A stretch of 64,000 nucleotides of DNA from Klebsiella ornithinolytica NBRC 105727 = ATCC 31898 (GTDB lineage: Bacteria > Pseudomonadota > Gammaproteobacteria > Enterobacterales > Enterobacteriaceae): the NCBI RefSeq assembly GCF_001598295.1, contig NZ_BCYR01000004.1, positions 1 to 64,000 of the forward strand, given 5' to 3'. Numbering within the stretch: position 1 is the stretch's first letter; the number at the start of each line of letters is the position of its first letter. Positions 1 through 8,265 of this stretch are shown here, piece after piece. The notes beneath the pieces were generated by a model. It had not been told where the DNA came from, did not search any database, and saw only the letters and a program-made list of their open reading frames with translations. The position numbers and the translations under genes are program-made.

Positions 1-7
1 TAAAACA

Positions 8-42
8 AAAGGCTCAGTCGAAAGACTGGGCCTTTTGTTTTA
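8..42 (+). terminator. rRNA operon terminator T1 (rrnB-type)
   Basis: A GGCTCAGTC/GACTGGGCC hairpin followed by a T-rich tail is the classic rrnB T1 terminator. Its position upstream of yjaB and metA matches the end of rrnE in E. coli, so the 5S gene should lie just outside the left edge of the window. Confidence 0.93.
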
Positions 43-115
43 TCTGTTGTTTGCCGGGAAACGCTCACCGGGGCAGGATGTCCGCCATAAACGGCCAGGC
101 ATCAAATCAGTCAGA

Positions 116-145
116 AGCCCGTCCTCACGGACGGGCTTTTTGCGT
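116..145 (+). terminator. rRNA operon terminator T2
   Basis: The hairpin AGCCCGTCC/GGACGGGCT with a T run corresponds to rrnB T2. Conserved T1-T2 spacer text ('GCCATAAAC..GCCAGGCATCAAAT') lies between the two terminators, but the spacer is shorter than in E. coli rrnB. The hairpin abuts the end of the convergent yjaB. Confidence 0.88.
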
Positions 146-146
146 T

Positions 147-590
147 TTAACGCGCGTCATAACGCAAATGAAGCAGCGGATAGGGTCGGCCATGGTCGTC
201 ATGATCGGATCGCCCGCTAACCACAAACCCCATATTCGCGTAAAATCCTACCGCCTGCGCGTTCTGCTCATTCACGTCGGTTGTGAGTCGGGGGATCAAT
301 CCCAGAGCATACATGACTAACTGGCGACCCACGCCCATACCGCGAAAGTCAGGGTCAACAAAAAGGGCTTCCAGATGCTGTTCGGACAGCAGCATCAATG
401 CGCAGGGCCTGTCCTCATGCGTGACCGCAACCCATAGCGGCGCCTGAGGAAAAAATGCGCACACCTGCCGCTCAATTTCCCTTCGGTCCTGCGCTGAAAG
501 AAAGTGATGCGTTGCATCAACGGAACGGCGCCAGATTTCAATCAGTTGTTCGCTCTCATCGCTGCGCGAACGTCGAATCACTATATTCAT
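147..590 (-). CDS. yjaB: GNAT-family N-acetyltransferase YjaB
   Basis: A 147-residue cytoplasmic GNAT acetyltransferase. The acetyl-CoA pyrophosphate-binding loop is visible at about residues 82-91 (FRGMGVGRQL), and the C-terminal NAQAVGFYANMGF segment is typical of the fold. Length and position next to metA match E. coli YjaB, an acetyl-CoA-binding protein whose substrate is unsettled. The start at 590 follows a good AAGGAAAT ribosome site. It converges on the rRNA terminators. Identity is secure; the reaction is inferred from the fold only. Confidence 0.9.
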   Translation of the reverse strand: MNIVIRRSRSDESEQLIEIWRRSVDATHHFLSAQDRREIERQVCAFFPQAPLWVAVTHEDRPCALMLLSEQHLEALFVDPDFRGMGVGRQLVMYALGLIPRLTTDVNEQNAQAVGFYANMGFVVSGRSDHDDHGRPYPLLHLRYDAR

Positions 591-694
591 GATATTTCCT
601 TGCGATTAACCGCTGTATTCTATCCTGGAGATGGTTGAAACTTTCTCACCTTCCGCTTGCAGACTCGACATTTTCATTATTCCTGGTTATTGTT

Positions 695-726
695 AGCTGT
701 CTGGATGTCTAAACGTTTATACGTAT
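695..726. promoter_or_regulatory. Four tandem MetJ boxes upstream of metA
   Basis: Four adjacent 8-mers, AGCTGTCT, GGATGTCT, AAACGTTT and ATACGTAT, each resemble the MetJ consensus AGACGTCT and lie exactly in register just ahead of the metA ribosome site. MetJ with S-adenosylmethionine binds such tandem arrays cooperatively to repress methionine genes. Confidence 0.85.
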
Positions 727-745
727 GCTATGAGGTAATCAAGTT

Positions 746-1675
746 ATGCCGATTCGGGTGCAGGACGAGCTACCAGCCGTCAATTTCTTGCGTAGTGAGA
801 ACGTCTTTGTGATGACGACTACGCGTGCAACAACTCAGGAAATTCGTCCGCTGAAGGTACTTATCCTTAACCTGATGCCGAAAAAAATCGAGACGGAGAA
901 TCAGTTCCTGCGCCTGCTTTCGAACTCTCCGCTGCAGCTTGATATCCAGCTTCTGCGCATCGATGCGCGTGAATCCCGCAATACGCCAAGTGAACACCTG
1001 AATAACTTCTACTGTAACTTCGACGATATTTGCGACCAGAACTTTGACGGCCTGATCGTCACCGGCGCCCCGCTGGGGCTGGTTGAATTTAATGATGTTG
1101 CCTACTGGCCGCAGATCAAACAGGTGCTGGAGTGGGCGAAAGATCACGTCACTTCTACGCTTTTTGTCTGTTGGGCGGTACAGGCTGCACTCAATATTCT
1201 GTATGGCATTCCTAAGCAGACCCGCGCAGAAAAAATTTCCGGCGTTTATGAGCATCATATTCTGCATCCTCACGCGCTGCTGACCCGCGGTTTTGATGAC
1301 TCTTTCCTCGCCCCACACTCTCGCTACGCGGATTTCCCGGCGGCGCTGATTCGCGACTACACCGATTTAGAGATCCTGGCAGAAACGGAAGAGGGTGATG
1401 CCTACCTGTTTGCCAGCAAAGATAAGCGAATTGCCTTTGTGACCGGCCACCCGGAATACGATGCCAACACTCTGGCCAGCGAATATTTCCGCGATGTGGA
1501 AGCCGGCCTGAGTCCGGACATCCCGTATAATTATTTCCCGCAAAACGATCCGCAAAACAAACCGCGAGCCACCTGGCGCAGCCATGGAAATCTGCTGTTT
1601 GCAAACTGGCTTAACTATTACGTCTACCAGATCACTCCATACGATCTGCGGAATATGAATCCGACTTTGGATTAA
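746..1675 (+). CDS. metA: Homoserine O-succinyltransferase
   Basis: Transfers succinyl from succinyl-CoA to L-homoserine, the first committed step of methionine synthesis, in the cytoplasm. At 309 residues it has the length of the E. coli enzyme. The acylation cysteine lies in FVCWAVQ near residue 142, and the His/Glu pair in GHPEYD near 235-237. The start at 746 follows GAGG and gives the conserved N-terminus [14 protein letters not shown]. Four MetJ boxes overlap the promoter region, so MetJ/SAM repression is expected. A hairpin terminator follows. Confidence 0.97.
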   Translation: MPIRVQDELPAVNFLRSENVFVMTTTRATTQEIRPLKVLILNLMPKKIETENQFLRLLSNSPLQLDIQLLRIDARESRNTPSEHLNNFYCNFDDICDQNFDGLIVTGAPLGLVEFNDVAYWPQIKQVLEWAKDHVTSTLFVCWAVQAALNILYGIPKQTRAEKISGVYEHHILHPHALLTRGFDDSFLAPHSRYADFPAALIRDYTDLEILAETEEGDAYLFASKDKRIAFVTGHPEYDANTLASEYFRDVEAGLSPDIPYNYFPQNDPQNKPRATWRSHGNLLFANWLNYYVYQITPYDLRNMNPTLD

Positions 1676-1720
1676 TCCTCCAGATAACGCGATCCTAAAG
1701 CGTTTCAGCATTTTGCCTCT

Positions 1721-1744
1721 GGCACCTTCGGGTGCCTTTTTTGT
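1721..1744 (+). terminator. metA terminator
   Basis: The hairpin GGCACC-TTCG-GGTGCC has a stable UUCG tetraloop and is followed by six T residues, which is a strong intrinsic terminator 45 bases after metA. Confidence 0.9.
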
Positions 1745-1818
1745 TTCCGAAATTCAACTCACGATAAAGAATAACTTTAATTTTAATGTTATCAGTATGT
1801 TGTGTGTTAATTAAATTA

Positions 1819-1845
1819 AAAATGGAAATTGTTTTTGATTTTGTA
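1819..1845 (+). promoter_or_regulatory. IclR operator in the aceBAK promoter
   Basis: The AATGGAAATTGTTTTTGATT text matches the E. coli aceBAK promoter and operator and contains the IclR half-site TGGAAAT. It lies about 95 bases before aceB, within AT-rich DNA. IclR would bind here to repress the glyoxylate bypass in the absence of acetate or fatty acids. Confidence 0.75.
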
Positions 1846-1935
1846 ATTTTATTGAGTAGTCTTAATTGTGTTGAGCGAAAACCAGACAACGATCGTTCAC
1901 TCGCGCCAACTGGATCAACCAATAGGAGCTACAAA

Positions 1936-3537
1936 ATGACGCAACAGGCGACAATAACTGACGAACTGGCCTTCGGCCGGCCATATGGCGAGCAGGAAAA
2001 GCAGATTTTAACGCCTGAGGCGGTGGAGTTTCTGACGGAACTGGTGAGCCGGTTTACGCCTGAGCGCAATAAACTACTGGCGGCGCGTATTCAGCAGCAG
2101 CAGGAGATTGACGCAGGAAGACTGCCTGATTTTATTTCGGAAACAGCTTCCATTAGAAATGGTGACTGGACGATTCGCGGTATTCCCGCCGATTTACAGG
2201 ATCGTCGGGTGGAAATCACCGGACCGGTAGAGCGCAAAATGGTGATTAACGCCCTCAATGCCAACGTGAAAGTCTTTATGGCAGATTTTGAGGACTCGCT
2301 GGCACCGGACTGGAACAAAGTCATTGATGGCCAGATTAACCTGCGCGATGCGGTAAATGGCACCATCAGCTACACCAATGAAGCCGGCAAGATTTACCAG
2401 CTGAAACCCGATCCGGCGGTACTGGTATGCCGCGTGCGCGGCCTGCATCTGCCGGAAAAGCATGTTACGTGGCGCGGTGAGTCGATTCCCGGCAGCCTGT
2501 TTGATTTCGCGCTCTATTTTTTCCACAACTACAAAAACCTGCTGGCAAAAGGCAGCGGTCCTTACTTCTATCTGCCGAAAACCCAGGCCTGGCAGGAAGC
2601 GGCATGGTGGAGCGATGTCTTCAGCTACACCGAAGATCGTTTTGCACTGCCGCGCGGCACGATCAAGGCCACGCTGTTAATTGAAACCCTGCCGGCGGTG
2701 TTCCAGATGGATGAAATTCTGCATGCGCTGCGGGACCATATCGTCGGTCTGAACTGCGGACGCTGGGATTACATTTTCAGCTATATCAAAACATTAAAAA
2801 ACCATGGCGACCGCGTCTTACCCGACCGTCAGGTTGTCACGATGGATAAGCCGTTCCTCAGCGCCTATTCGCGTCTGTTGATTAAGACCTGCCATAAACG
2901 CGGCGCGTTCGCGATGGGGGGAATGGCGGCGTTTATCCCCAGCAAAGATGCTGACCGTAACCGCCAGGTCCTTGCCAAAGTTACCGCAGATAAAGAGCTG
3001 GAAGCGAAAAATGGCCACGACGGCACCTGGATCGCCCATCCGGGGCTGGCGGATACCGCCATGGCGGTCTTCAACCAGGTCTTGGGCGAACGTCCTAACC
3101 AGCTGTTCGTCAGCCGGGAAGAAGATGCGCCGATCGCCGCCGACCAGCTGCTGGCGCCCTGTGAGGGCGAACGTACGGAAGCGGGGATGCGCGCCAATAT
3201 TCGCGTCGCGGTGCAGTATATCGAAGCCTGGATCTCCGGCAACGGCTGCGTCCCGATTTACGGTCTGATGGAAGATGCGGCGACCGCCGAAATTTCGCGG
3301 ACCTCCATCTGGCAATGGATTCACCATCAGAAAACCCTCAGTGACGGTACGCCGGTCACCAAGATGCTGTTCCGTCAGTGGTTGGCGGAAGAGCTGATGG
3401 TCATTCAGGAGGAGCTCGGCGAACACCGCTACAGCAGCGGACGTTTTGACGATGCCGCTCGCCTGATGGAACAGATCACCACCTCAGAGGAGTTAATCGA
3501 CTTCCTGACGCTGCCGGGCTACCGCCTGCTGGCGTAA
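1936..3537 (+). CDS. aceB: Malate synthase A
   Basis: Condenses glyoxylate with acetyl-CoA to give malate, the second glyoxylate-shunt reaction. It has 533 residues, as in E. coli. CRVRGLHLPE at about 165-174 carries a conserved active-site arginine, and GLMEDAATAEISR lies in the C-terminal third. The ATG at 1936 follows AGGAG and gives MTQQATITDELAF; the frame is open further upstream, but only this start has a ribosome site and family match. First gene of aceBAK, with aceA 80 bases downstream and the IclR operator upstream. Confidence 0.97.
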   Translation: MTQQATITDELAFGRPYGEQEKQILTPEAVEFLTELVSRFTPERNKLLAARIQQQQEIDAGRLPDFISETASIRNGDWTIRGIPADLQDRRVEITGPVERKMVINALNANVKVFMADFEDSLAPDWNKVIDGQINLRDAVNGTISYTNEAGKIYQLKPDPAVLVCRVRGLHLPEKHVTWRGESIPGSLFDFALYFFHNYKNLLAKGSGPYFYLPKTQAWQEAAWWSDVFSYTEDRFALPRGTIKATLLIETLPAVFQMDEILHALRDHIVGLNCGRWDYIFSYIKTLKNHGDRVLPDRQVVTMDKPFLSAYSRLLIKTCHKRGAFAMGGMAAFIPSKDADRNRQVLAKVTADKELEAKNGHDGTWIAHPGLADTAMAVFNQVLGERPNQLFVSREEDAPIAADQLLAPCEGERTEAGMRANIRVAVQYIEAWISGNGCVPIYGLMEDAATAEISRTSIWQWIHHQKTLSDGTPVTKMLFRQWLAEELMVIQEELGEHRYSSGRFDDAARLMEQITTSEELIDFLTLPGYRLLA

Positions 3538-3617
3538 TCAGCGGGCAATTTTGTTTGTCTTTTTGGCCGCGGCCAAACTGCTTTCACCGATAACGCCTGG
3601 GAAGCCAGGAGAAAATA

Positions 3618-4937
3618 ATGGAGCATCTGCACATGAAAACCCGTACCCAACAAATCGAAGAATTAAACAAAGAGTGGACACAACCGCGTTGGGAAGGCAT
3701 TACCCGCCCCTATAGCGCTGAGGACGTGGTGAAATTGCGCGGCTCGGTCAATCCGGAATGCACGCTGGCGCAGCTGGGGGCGGCCAAAATGTGGCGACTG
3801 CTGCATGGCGAAGCGAAAAAAGGCTACATCAACAGCCTCGGCGCATTGACGGGCGGGCAGGCATTGCAGCAGGCGAAGGCCGGGATCGAGGCGATTTATC
3901 TCTCCGGCTGGCAGGTGGCGGCGGATGCCAACCTCGCCTCCAGCATGTACCCGGATCAATCGCTGTATCCGGCAAACTCGGTACCTGCGGTGGTCGATCG
4001 GATCAACAACACCTTCCGTCGCGCGGATCAGATCCAGTGGTCGGCGGGGGTTGAGCCGGGCGATCCGCGCTATACCGACTATTTCCTGCCGATCGTGGCG
4101 GATGCCGAAGCGGGTTTTGGCGGTGTGCTTAACGCGTTCGAGCTGATGAAATCGATGATTGAGGCCGGTGCAGCGGCCGTTCATTTTGAAGATCAGCTGG
4201 CATCGGTGAAGAAGTGCGGCCATATGGGCGGCAAAGTGCTGGTGCCGACGCAGGAAGCCATTCAGAAGCTGGTCGCGGCGCGTCTGGCCGCGGACGTGAT
4301 GGGCGTACCGACGCTGGTGATTGCGCGAACGGATGCCGATGCAGCCGATCTGATCACGTCTGACTGCGATCCGTACGATCGCGAGTTTGTCACCGGCGAA
4401 CGCACCAGCGAAGGATTTTTCCGTACCCATGCCGGTATCGAACAAGCGATCAGTCGCGGTCTGGCCTATGCGCCGTACGCGGACCTGGTGTGGTGTGAAA
4501 CCTCGAAACCCGATCTGGAGCAGGCTCGCCGCTTTGCCGAGGCGATTCACGCGCGTTTCCCGGGCAAACTGCTGGCCTACAACTGTTCGCCGTCGTTCAA
4601 CTGGAAGAAAAATCTTGATGACAATACCATCGCCCATTTCCAGCAGTCGCTGTCTGATATGGGTTACAAATACCAGTTCATCACGCTGGCGGGGATCCAC
4701 AGCATGTGGTTCAACATGTTCGACCTGGCCCATGCCTACGCACAGGGTGAAGGCATGAAACACTATGTTGAGAAAGTGCAGCAGCCAGAGTTTGCCGCCG
4801 CGTCGCAAGGGTACACCTTCGTTTCTCACCAGCAGGAAGTGGGGACTGGCTACTTTGATAAAGTCACCACGATTATCCAGGGCGGGGCTTCCTCGGTCAC
4901 GGCGTTGACCGGTTCGACGGAAGAAGAGCAGTTCTGA
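3618..4937 (+). CDS. aceA: Isocitrate lyase
   Basis: Cleaves isocitrate to succinate and glyoxylate at the branch point of the TCA cycle and the glyoxylate bypass. The family signature [10 protein letters not shown] holds the catalytic cysteine (residue 195 in E. coli numbering). Two starts are possible. The ATG at 3618 has AGGAG six bases upstream and adds MEHLH (439 residues); the ATG at 3633 gives the usual 434-residue protein beginning [11 protein letters not shown] but is poorly spaced from the ribosome site. I chose 3618 on spacing. Second gene of aceBAK. Confidence 0.95.
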   Translation: MEHLHMKTRTQQIEELNKEWTQPRWEGITRPYSAEDVVKLRGSVNPECTLAQLGAAKMWRLLHGEAKKGYINSLGALTGGQALQQAKAGIEAIYLSGWQVAADANLASSMYPDQSLYPANSVPAVVDRINNTFRRADQIQWSAGVEPGDPRYTDYFLPIVADAEAGFGGVLNAFELMKSMIEAGAAAVHFEDQLASVKKCGHMGGKVLVPTQEAIQKLVAARLAADVMGVPTLVIARTDADAADLITSDCDPYDREFVTGERTSEGFFRTHAGIEQAISRGLAYAPYADLVWCETSKPDLEQARRFAEAIHARFPGKLLAYNCSPSFNWKKNLDDNTIAHFQQSLSDMGYKYQFITLAGIHSMWFNMFDLAHAYAQGEGMKHYVEKVQQPEFAAASQGYTFVSHQQEVGTGYFDKVTTIIQGGASSVTALTGSTEEEQF

Positions 4938-4941
4938 TTGC

Positions 4942-5028
4942 TGCCCGGTGGCGCTGCGCTTACCGGGCCTACGAAAGCGGTAGGCCGGATAAGCGAACGC
5001 GCCATCCGGCATGAGCGGATGCCGGATG
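4942..5028. repeat. REP pair (BIME) between aceA and aceK
   Basis: A REP sequence at 4942-4972 (GCCCGGTGGCGCTGCGC...CCGGGCCTAC) and its inverted partner at 4980-5011 (GTAGGCCGGATAAGC...GCCATCCGGCA) form a palindromic pair. A short extra ATCCGGCAT/ATGCCGGAT palindrome ends near 5028. In E. coli this gap also carries REPs, thought to lower aceK relative to aceA. Confidence 0.85.
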
Positions 5029-5038
5029 GGGAAAAGCG

Positions 5039-6781
5039 ATGACGCGTGGCCTGGAATTATTGATTGCACAAACGATTTTACAGGGCTTCGACGCGCAGTA
5101 CGGGCGTTTTCTGGAAGTCACTTCAGGCGCGCAGCAGCGTTTTGAACATGCCGACTGGCATGCGGTTCAGCAGGCCATGAAGCAGCGAATTCACCTTTAT
5201 GATCATCACGTCGGGCTGGTGGTGGAACAGCTGCGCTGTATTACCGAAGGCAAAAGCACCGACGTGGATTTTTTACTGCGGGTGAAAGAGCAGTACACGC
5301 ACCTGCTGCCGGATTACCCTCGCTTTGAGATTGCGGAGAGCTTTTTTAATTCTGTCTATTGCCGGTTGTTTGACCACCGCTCGCTGACACCCGAGCGGCT
5401 TTTTATTTTCACTTCTCAGCCGGAACGCAGCTTTCGTTCCCTGCCACGGCCACTGGCAAAAAACTTCTTTCCCGATCGCGGCTGGGAGGTGCTGTTAAGC
5501 AAAGTTCTCACCGACTTACCCCTGCGCCTGCCGTGGCAAAACAAGGCGCGCGACATCGGCTACATTAGCGCCAGCCTGCAGGAGGCGCTGGGAAGCGAGA
5601 TGTTATCCCGCTCCCACCTGCAGATCGCGAACGAACTCTTTTACCGCAATAAAGCCGCCTGGCTGGTGGGTAAACTGGTTACGCCGGTGGCAACCCTGCC
5701 GTTTTTGCTGCCACTCCATCGCAGCGAGGAGGGCGAACTGTTTATTGATACCTGTCTGACGACTCATGCCGAAGCGAGCATCGTGTTTGGCTTCGCCCGC
5801 TCCTATTTTATGGTCTACGCGCCGCTGCCCGGTGCGCTGGTTGAATGGCTGCGCGATATTCTGCCGGGTAAAACCACCGCCGAACTGTATATGGCGATTG
5901 GCTGCCAGAAGCATGCGAAGACGGAAAGCTATCGCGAATACCTGCAGTATATTGCCCGCAGCGATGAGCAGTTTATTGAGGCGCCGGGCATCCGCGGCAT
6001 GGTGATGCTGGTCTTTACTCTGCCGGGATTTGACCGGGTATTTAAGGTGATCAAAGACCGCTTTGCGCCGCAAAAGGAGATGACCGCCGCCCACGTTCGC
6101 GCCTGCTATCAGCTGGTAAAAGAACATGACCGCGTCGGGAGAATGGCCGATACCCAGGAGTTTGAAAACTTCGTGCTGGAAAAACGGCAGATTGCCCCGG
6201 CGCTGATGGCGTTACTGCAGACGGAAGCCGGCGCAAAAATCACCGATCTAGGCGATCGCATTGCCATCAGCCATCTCTATATCGAACGCCGGATGGTCCC
6301 GCTGAATATCTGGCTGGAGCAGGTGAATGGCCAGGCGCTGCGCGATGCGGTGGAGGAGTATGGCAACGCGATTCGCCAGCTTGCCGCCGCCAATATTTTC
6401 CCCGGCGATATGCTGTTTAAAAATTTCGGCGTGACCCGTCATGGCCGGGTGGTGTTCTATGATTACGATGAAATTTGCTACATGACCGAAGTGAATTTCC
6501 GCGATATTCCGCCGCCGCGCTACCCGGAAGATGAGCTGGCGAGCGAACCGTGGTACAGCGTGTCGCCGGGCGATGTTTTCCCGGAAGAGTTTCGACACTG
6601 GCTGTGCGCTGACCCGCGCATCGGGCCGCTGTTTGAAGAGATGCATGCCGATCTGCTGCGGGCGGACTACTGGCGAGCGCTGCAGACGCGCATTCGTCAC
6701 GGCCATGTGGAGGATGTCTATGCCTACCGTCGCCGTCAGCGTTTTTGCGTTCGCTACGCCGCGTTGCAGCAGGCGGGGTAG
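5039..6781 (+). CDS. aceK: Isocitrate dehydrogenase kinase/phosphatase
   Basis: Bifunctional enzyme that phosphorylates isocitrate dehydrogenase to inactivate it, and dephosphorylates it, so diverting isocitrate to AceA. It has 580 residues against 578 in E. coli. The nucleotide-binding segment [16 protein letters not shown] lies near 315-330, and the kinase-like core includes [17 protein letters not shown] near 460. The start at 5039 lies ten bases after the REP pair, with GGGGAAAAGCG as the ribosome site. Third gene of aceBAK. The last residues (RYAALQQAG) differ from E. coli. Confidence 0.96.
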   Translation: MTRGLELLIAQTILQGFDAQYGRFLEVTSGAQQRFEHADWHAVQQAMKQRIHLYDHHVGLVVEQLRCITEGKSTDVDFLLRVKEQYTHLLPDYPRFEIAESFFNSVYCRLFDHRSLTPERLFIFTSQPERSFRSLPRPLAKNFFPDRGWEVLLSKVLTDLPLRLPWQNKARDIGYISASLQEALGSEMLSRSHLQIANELFYRNKAAWLVGKLVTPVATLPFLLPLHRSEEGELFIDTCLTTHAEASIVFGFARSYFMVYAPLPGALVEWLRDILPGKTTAELYMAIGCQKHAKTESYREYLQYIARSDEQFIEAPGIRGMVMLVFTLPGFDRVFKVIKDRFAPQKEMTAAHVRACYQLVKEHDRVGRMADTQEFENFVLEKRQIAPALMALLQTEAGAKITDLGDRIAISHLYIERRMVPLNIWLEQVNGQALRDAVEEYGNAIRQLAAANIFPGDMLFKNFGVTRHGRVVFYDYDEICYMTEVNFRDIPPPRYPEDELASEPWYSVSPGDVFPEEFRHWLCADPRIGPLFEEMHADLLRADYWRALQTRIRHGHVEDVYAYRRRQRFCVRYAALQQAG

Positions 6782-6790
6782 GCGTGCTTC

Positions 6791-7204
6791 TCAGGCCACC
6801 TCGATCACGGCGAACTCTTCAAAGACCAGCTCCATATCGGGCGACCAGCTGCCTTCCCGGGCAAAAAATGCCTGATGAGCCTGCTGCCAGTACGCCAGAC
6901 TGAGATCGCCTTCCCCTTCCAGCGCGGCCAGTTCCGCGCTCATTTCATTAAAGCGGATGAGGCGTAGCGACAGCGTGCGTATGACGCAGACTGCTTCGCC
7001 CGCGCCGTTAAGCACAATATGTACCGCACCAGGCGTCACCGGGCGCTCCTCAGCCTGATAGCTGGCGAAAGAGCCGCAGGTGGCACGTTTTTTCCCGGCA
7101 ATGACCAGAGAGGCCAGTTCATCGGCCATTTCTGGTGAATCGCCAAAAGACCAGCAGAAGGCCTGCGGGTACTTTTCCTGCCAGAACGCGAGCGGCTTGC
7201 TCAT
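6791..7204 (-). CDS. ASCH domain-containing protein
   Basis: A 137-residue cytoplasmic protein that looks like an ASCH (PUA-like) domain. It has an N-terminal FWQEKYPQAFCWSFGDSP, then GKKRATCGSF, PGAVHIVLNGAGEAVCVIRT and a C-terminal LVFEEFAV. ASCH domains are thought to bind RNA, and some members are nucleases or amidohydrolases; no specific activity is claimed. An in-frame ATG at 7207 is possible, but spacing to AAGGAT favours 7204. It converges on aceK and occupies the aceK-iclR gap where E. coli K-12 has arpA. Confidence 0.75.
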   Translation of the reverse strand: MSKPLAFWQEKYPQAFCWSFGDSPEMADELASLVIAGKKRATCGSFASYQAEERPVTPGAVHIVLNGAGEAVCVIRTLSLRLIRFNEMSAELAALEGEGDLSLAYWQQAHQAFFAREGSWSPDMELVFEEFAVIEVA

Positions 7205-7237
7205 CATAGGATCCTTTTATTGCTTTATTGCCGGAGG

Positions 7238-8065
7238 TTAGCGCATACCGCCGTAGGCCTGGGTTACCTCTTTCGCCGCTTTAATAACCAGCGCCCCCAG
7301 TTCGGTGACGCGATCGTCGGTCATCCGGGAAATCGGCCCGGAAATAGAGATTGCGGCAAACGGTTCGCGGTGTTCGTCATAAATACAGGAGGCGACGCAG
7401 CGTAAACCGAGGGCATGTTCTTCATCGTCAAATGAATAGCCGCGCTTGCGCGTCTGGGCTAAATCCTCTTTCAGATGGACCGGAGAGACCAGCGTGGCGT
7501 GAGTATAAGCATGCAGTCCTTTGCGATGCAGCAGACCGGTGACCTGCTCTTCGCTGAGCTGTGACAGGAACGCTTTACCCGCGCCGGAGGCGTGCATCGG
7601 GAGCTTACCGCCAATCGGAGCCGACATGCGCATCAGCTGCGTACACTGCACCTGATCAATAATAATTGCCTGGTGATCGCTTTGATCGAGCACCGCCAGA
7701 TTGACGGTTTCACCGGAATCTTCCATCAGCTGGCGCAGGATCGGGTGGACGATCGCCAGCAGATTGCGGCTTTGCAGAAAGCTGCTGCCGACCACAAAGG
7801 CATGTGCGCCCACGGACCAGTGGCCCAACTCACCAACCTGGCGGACAAAGCCCAGCTGCTGCATGGTCGTCAGCAGACGATGGGTGGTGGAGTTCGGCAG
7901 CCCGGCCTGCTGGGCCAGTTCGGTCAGTGCCACGCTGCTGTGAGACTCAGCAATCCATTCAAGCAATTTTAATCCACGGGTGAGCGACTGAACCTGGCCG
8001 CCAGCCTGAGGGGCGGCGGGCGTCGCGGGTTTTCTGCCGCGCTTAGCGGGAACGGGAGTAGCCAT
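7238..8065 (-). CDS. iclR: Transcriptional repressor IclR
   Basis: DNA-binding repressor of aceBAK. It has 275 residues against 274 in E. coli. After a basic, Pro/Ala-rich N-terminus (KRGRKPATPAAPQ) comes a winged helix-turn-helix at about 45-75 (VALTELAQQAGLPNSTTHRL). The C-terminal effector domain runs from about 100 to 265 and contains HASGAGKAFLS and the CVASCIYDE segment. It binds small carboxylates such as glyoxylate and pyruvate. It is divergent from metH, and a TGGAAAT operator upstream suggests autorepression. Confidence 0.96.
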   Translation of the reverse strand: MATPVPAKRGRKPATPAAPQAGGQVQSLTRGLKLLEWIAESHSSVALTELAQQAGLPNSTTHRLLTTMQQLGFVRQVGELGHWSVGAHAFVVGSSFLQSRNLLAIVHPILRQLMEDSGETVNLAVLDQSDHQAIIIDQVQCTQLMRMSAPIGGKLPMHASGAGKAFLSQLSEEQVTGLLHRKGLHAYTHATLVSPVHLKEDLAQTRKRGYSFDDEEHALGLRCVASCIYDEHREPFAAISISGPISRMTDDRVTELGALVIKAAKEVTQAYGGMR

Positions 8066-8089
8066 CGCAGATTCCTTTTTTCTGTATCG

Positions 8090-8104
8090 TGGAAATAGTT
8101 TTCA
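8090..8104 (-). promoter_or_regulatory. Likely IclR autoregulatory operator
   Basis: TGGAAATAGTTTTCA lies 25 bases upstream of the iclR start and matches the imperfect palindrome TGGAAATNNTTTCCA used by IclR. IclR is known to repress its own gene in E. coli. Confidence 0.65.
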
Positions 8105-8160
8105 TTTTATTTGCCGGATTTGCAATCACAACCGGACTGATCGGAGGAGTGAAGCTGAAC

Positions 8161-8265
8161 ATGTCTCATATTGCCCGTCGTTCTCTTTTCCGCTCTGGTG
8201 CTTTATGCCAGTATGGTCCGTTGAGTTTTTTCGGTCTGGTTGAGCGTTGTCGGGAGCGAGTGTGA
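8161..8265 (+). CDS. Possible 34-codon leader ORF ahead of metH
   Basis: An ATG at 8161, preceded by GGAGGAG at 8143-8149, opens a 34-codon frame ([10 protein letters not shown]... ending RCRERV). Its TGA stop at 8263-8265 overlaps the metH GTG start at 8262-8264. I do not recognise the peptide; it is basic, and has no methionine beyond the first. The overlap geometry suggests translational coupling to metH. Spacing of 11-13 bases from the Shine-Dalgarno is longer than ideal, and the frame could be chance. Confidence 0.3.
   Translation: MSHIARRSLFRSGALCQYGPLSFFGLVERCRERV

Noticed and set aside
3663-5069. A long open frame on the minus strand opposite aceA
   Set aside because: It is the complement of a GC-rich, strongly coding gene, shows no family resemblance, and has no ribosome site. 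Similar long antisense frames lie opposite metH (9963-11195) and plsB (40354-41607); all are shadows.
8101-8261. MetR site upstream of metH
   Set aside because: I looked for TGAA-N5-TTCA and found no acceptable match, although MetR control of metH is known in E. coli.
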